From assembly GCA_035491935.1 (NCBI GenBank), contig DATJJW010000242.1:1-5267 (forward strand): a stretch of DNA of 5,267 nt, in the 5' to 3' direction. Of the stretch, positions 4,487 to 5,267 are shown piece after piece. This DNA comes from DATJJW01 sp035491935 (lineage in GTDB: Bacteria > Pseudomonadota > Alphaproteobacteria > ATCC43930 > CGMCC-115725). The position numbers and the translations under genes were made by a program. Under the pieces are notes generated by a model. That model searched no databases. It had not been told where the DNA came from and saw only the letters and a program-made list of their open reading frames with translations. Each line of letters begins with the position of its first letter. Within the stretch, counting starts at the first letter, position 1.

Positions 4487-5267
4487 ATGGGCCGAGACGG
4501 GAGACGTGCCAGCACTATGCGTGGTGCCTTGGCGGCAGGTGCCTTCTCGGCCTGCGCGCTGATCGGCGCCAGCCCTGCCCGGGCGGCCGAGCCCTACACC
4601 ATCGACGTCGTGCTGCCATTGACCGGCGGCGCCTCGTTCCTCGGCCAGGCGGAGCGCAAGGCGCTGGAATTGCAGGAACCGATCGACTCTGCCGATGGTG
4701 GCATCGGGGGCCGGCCGGTGCATTTCGTCTTCTATGACGACCAATCGAGCCCGCAGACCGCGGTGCAGCTCGCGACCCAGATCGTCTCCAAGAAGCCCGC
4801 CGTCATGCTGGGTTCGACCATCGTCGCCATGTGCAATGCCATGGCGCCGCTGATGGCCAGGGGGCCGGTCATGTACTGCCATTCGCCGGGCCTCTACCCC
4901 AAGCCCGGCAGCTTCGTGTTCAGCGCCAGCGGGGCGACCAAGGATCTGGCGGCGGCGACGTTGCGCTACTACCGCCTCAGCGGCAAGACCAAGATCGCCA
5001 TGATCACTTCGACCGACGCGTCGGGTACGGATGCCGCAAGGCAGATCAAGGCACAGCTGGCCCTGCCCGAGAACAAGGGCATGCAATTGGTCGCCGAGGC
5101 CAGCTTCAATCCCACGGATGTCAGCGCTGCGGCCCAGATCCAGCGGCTGAAGGGCGCCAACCCGCAGGCGCTGATCGCCTGGTCGACAGGCGCGGCCATC
5201 GGTACCGTGTTCAAGGCGATCAGGGATGCCGGGCTGGACCTGCCGGTCGCCACCACCGACGGCAACA
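4487..5267 (+). CDS. ABC transporter substrate-binding protein, branched-chain amino acid (LivK / Peripla_BP_6) type, 3' truncated by window edge
   Basis: The open frame gives 260 residues and runs off the window; family members are usually about 380-410 residues, so roughly two thirds is present. Residues 1-33 form a signal peptide: a basic start (GRDGRRAST), a hydrophobic stretch GALAAGAFSACALIGA, and a signal peptidase I site after A-R-A (33). FSAC is a poor lipobox, so the protein is probably soluble in the periplasm. The mature part shows the family signature: PLTGGASFLGQAERKALEL (44-62), DGGIGGRPVHFVFYDDQSSP (70-89), then TSTDASGTDAA in the inter-lobe region. Such proteins bind a small ligand between two lobes and pass it to a LivHMGF-type permease. 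Beside aromatic oxygenases, many members carry aromatic acids rather than amino acids; that is an inference here. C116 and C131 could form a disulfide. The permease and ATPase genes would be expected beyond the right edge. Control probably acts through the palindrome at 4412-4430. Confidence 0.88.
   Translation, partial: MGRDGRRASTMRGALAAGAFSACALIGASPARAAEPYTIDVVLPLTGGASFLGQAERKALELQEPIDSADGGIGGRPVHFVFYDDQSSPQTAVQLATQIVSKKPAVMLGSTIVAMCNAMAPLMARGPVMYCHSPGLYPKPGSFVFSASGATKDLAAATLRYYRLSGKTKIAMITSTDASGTDAARQIKAQLALPENKGMQLVAEASFNPTDVSAAAQIQRLKGANPQALIAWSTGAAIGTVFKAIRDAGLDLPVATTDGN

Noticed and set aside
2893..4515. 540-codon open frame on the minus strand opposite the phthalate-dioxygenase-like gene
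   Set aside because: It mirrors a clearly conserved Rieske gene on the other strand, its translation is rich in Arg, Gly, Asp and His with no recognisable domain, and such antisense frames are common in high-GC genes.
4439..5086. 215-codon minus-strand open frame over the binding-protein gene
   Set aside because: The plus strand gives a signal peptide plus Peripla_BP_6 motifs and a strong ribosome binding site; this frame has neither.
1..5267. tRNA, rRNA, CRISPR arrays, insertion-sequence ends or transposase genes
   Set aside because: Nothing resembling these was seen by eye on either strand.

Overview
This 5,267-base window comes from a high-GC proteobacterium. GC-rich codons (GCC, CTG, GGC) dominate, the gaps between genes are more AT-rich, and every start has a clear Shine-Dalgarno sequence. 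The DinB C-terminus and the style of the catabolic genes suggest an alphaproteobacterium, perhaps near the Rhodospirillales. That placement is inference, because the window contains no phylogenetic marker such as rRNA.

Layout, left to right. (1) Positions 1-181 hold the 3' end of a plus-strand DNA polymerase IV gene (dinB), ending in the beta-clamp-binding motif QLPLF. (2) Positions 182-309 lie between convergent genes and hold a long inverted repeat and a short tandem repeat. (3) Positions 310-1350 (minus) encode a Rieske non-heme iron oxygenase of the vanillate O-demethylase / dicamba monooxygenase type. (4) Positions 1351-1461 form its AT-rich promoter region. (5) Positions 1462-2649 (minus) encode a Gfo/Idh/MocA NAD(P)-dependent oxidoreductase resembling proteins annotated as phthalate 4,5-cis-dihydrodiol dehydrogenase. 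(6) Positions 2650-2928 form a divergent promoter region. (7) Positions 2929-4281 (plus) encode a second, larger Rieske oxygenase of the phthalate 4,5-dioxygenase type. (8) Positions 4282-4486 form a regulatory gap with a strong 19-bp palindrome. (9) From 4487 to the window edge runs the 5' part of a gene for a secreted ABC-transporter substrate-binding protein of the branched-chain amino acid type (Peripla_BP_6).

Together these look like the edge of a catabolic island next to a housekeeping gene. The periplasmic binding protein would capture a small acid, possibly aromatic. The phthalate-dioxygenase-like enzyme would hydroxylate it. The Gfo/Idh enzyme could oxidise the resulting cis-dihydrodiol, and the VanA-like enzyme could O-demethylate or hydroxylate a related compound. 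No reductase or ferredoxin for either oxygenase, no transporter permease or ATPase, and no regulator lies inside the window. The actual substrate cannot be read from the sequence.

The families themselves are known. The least-described material is in the control regions: a 19-bp palindrome before the binding-protein gene, an AT-rich near-palindrome before the VanA-like gene, and a loosely conserved 14-bp two-half-site motif in three of the four promoter regions.
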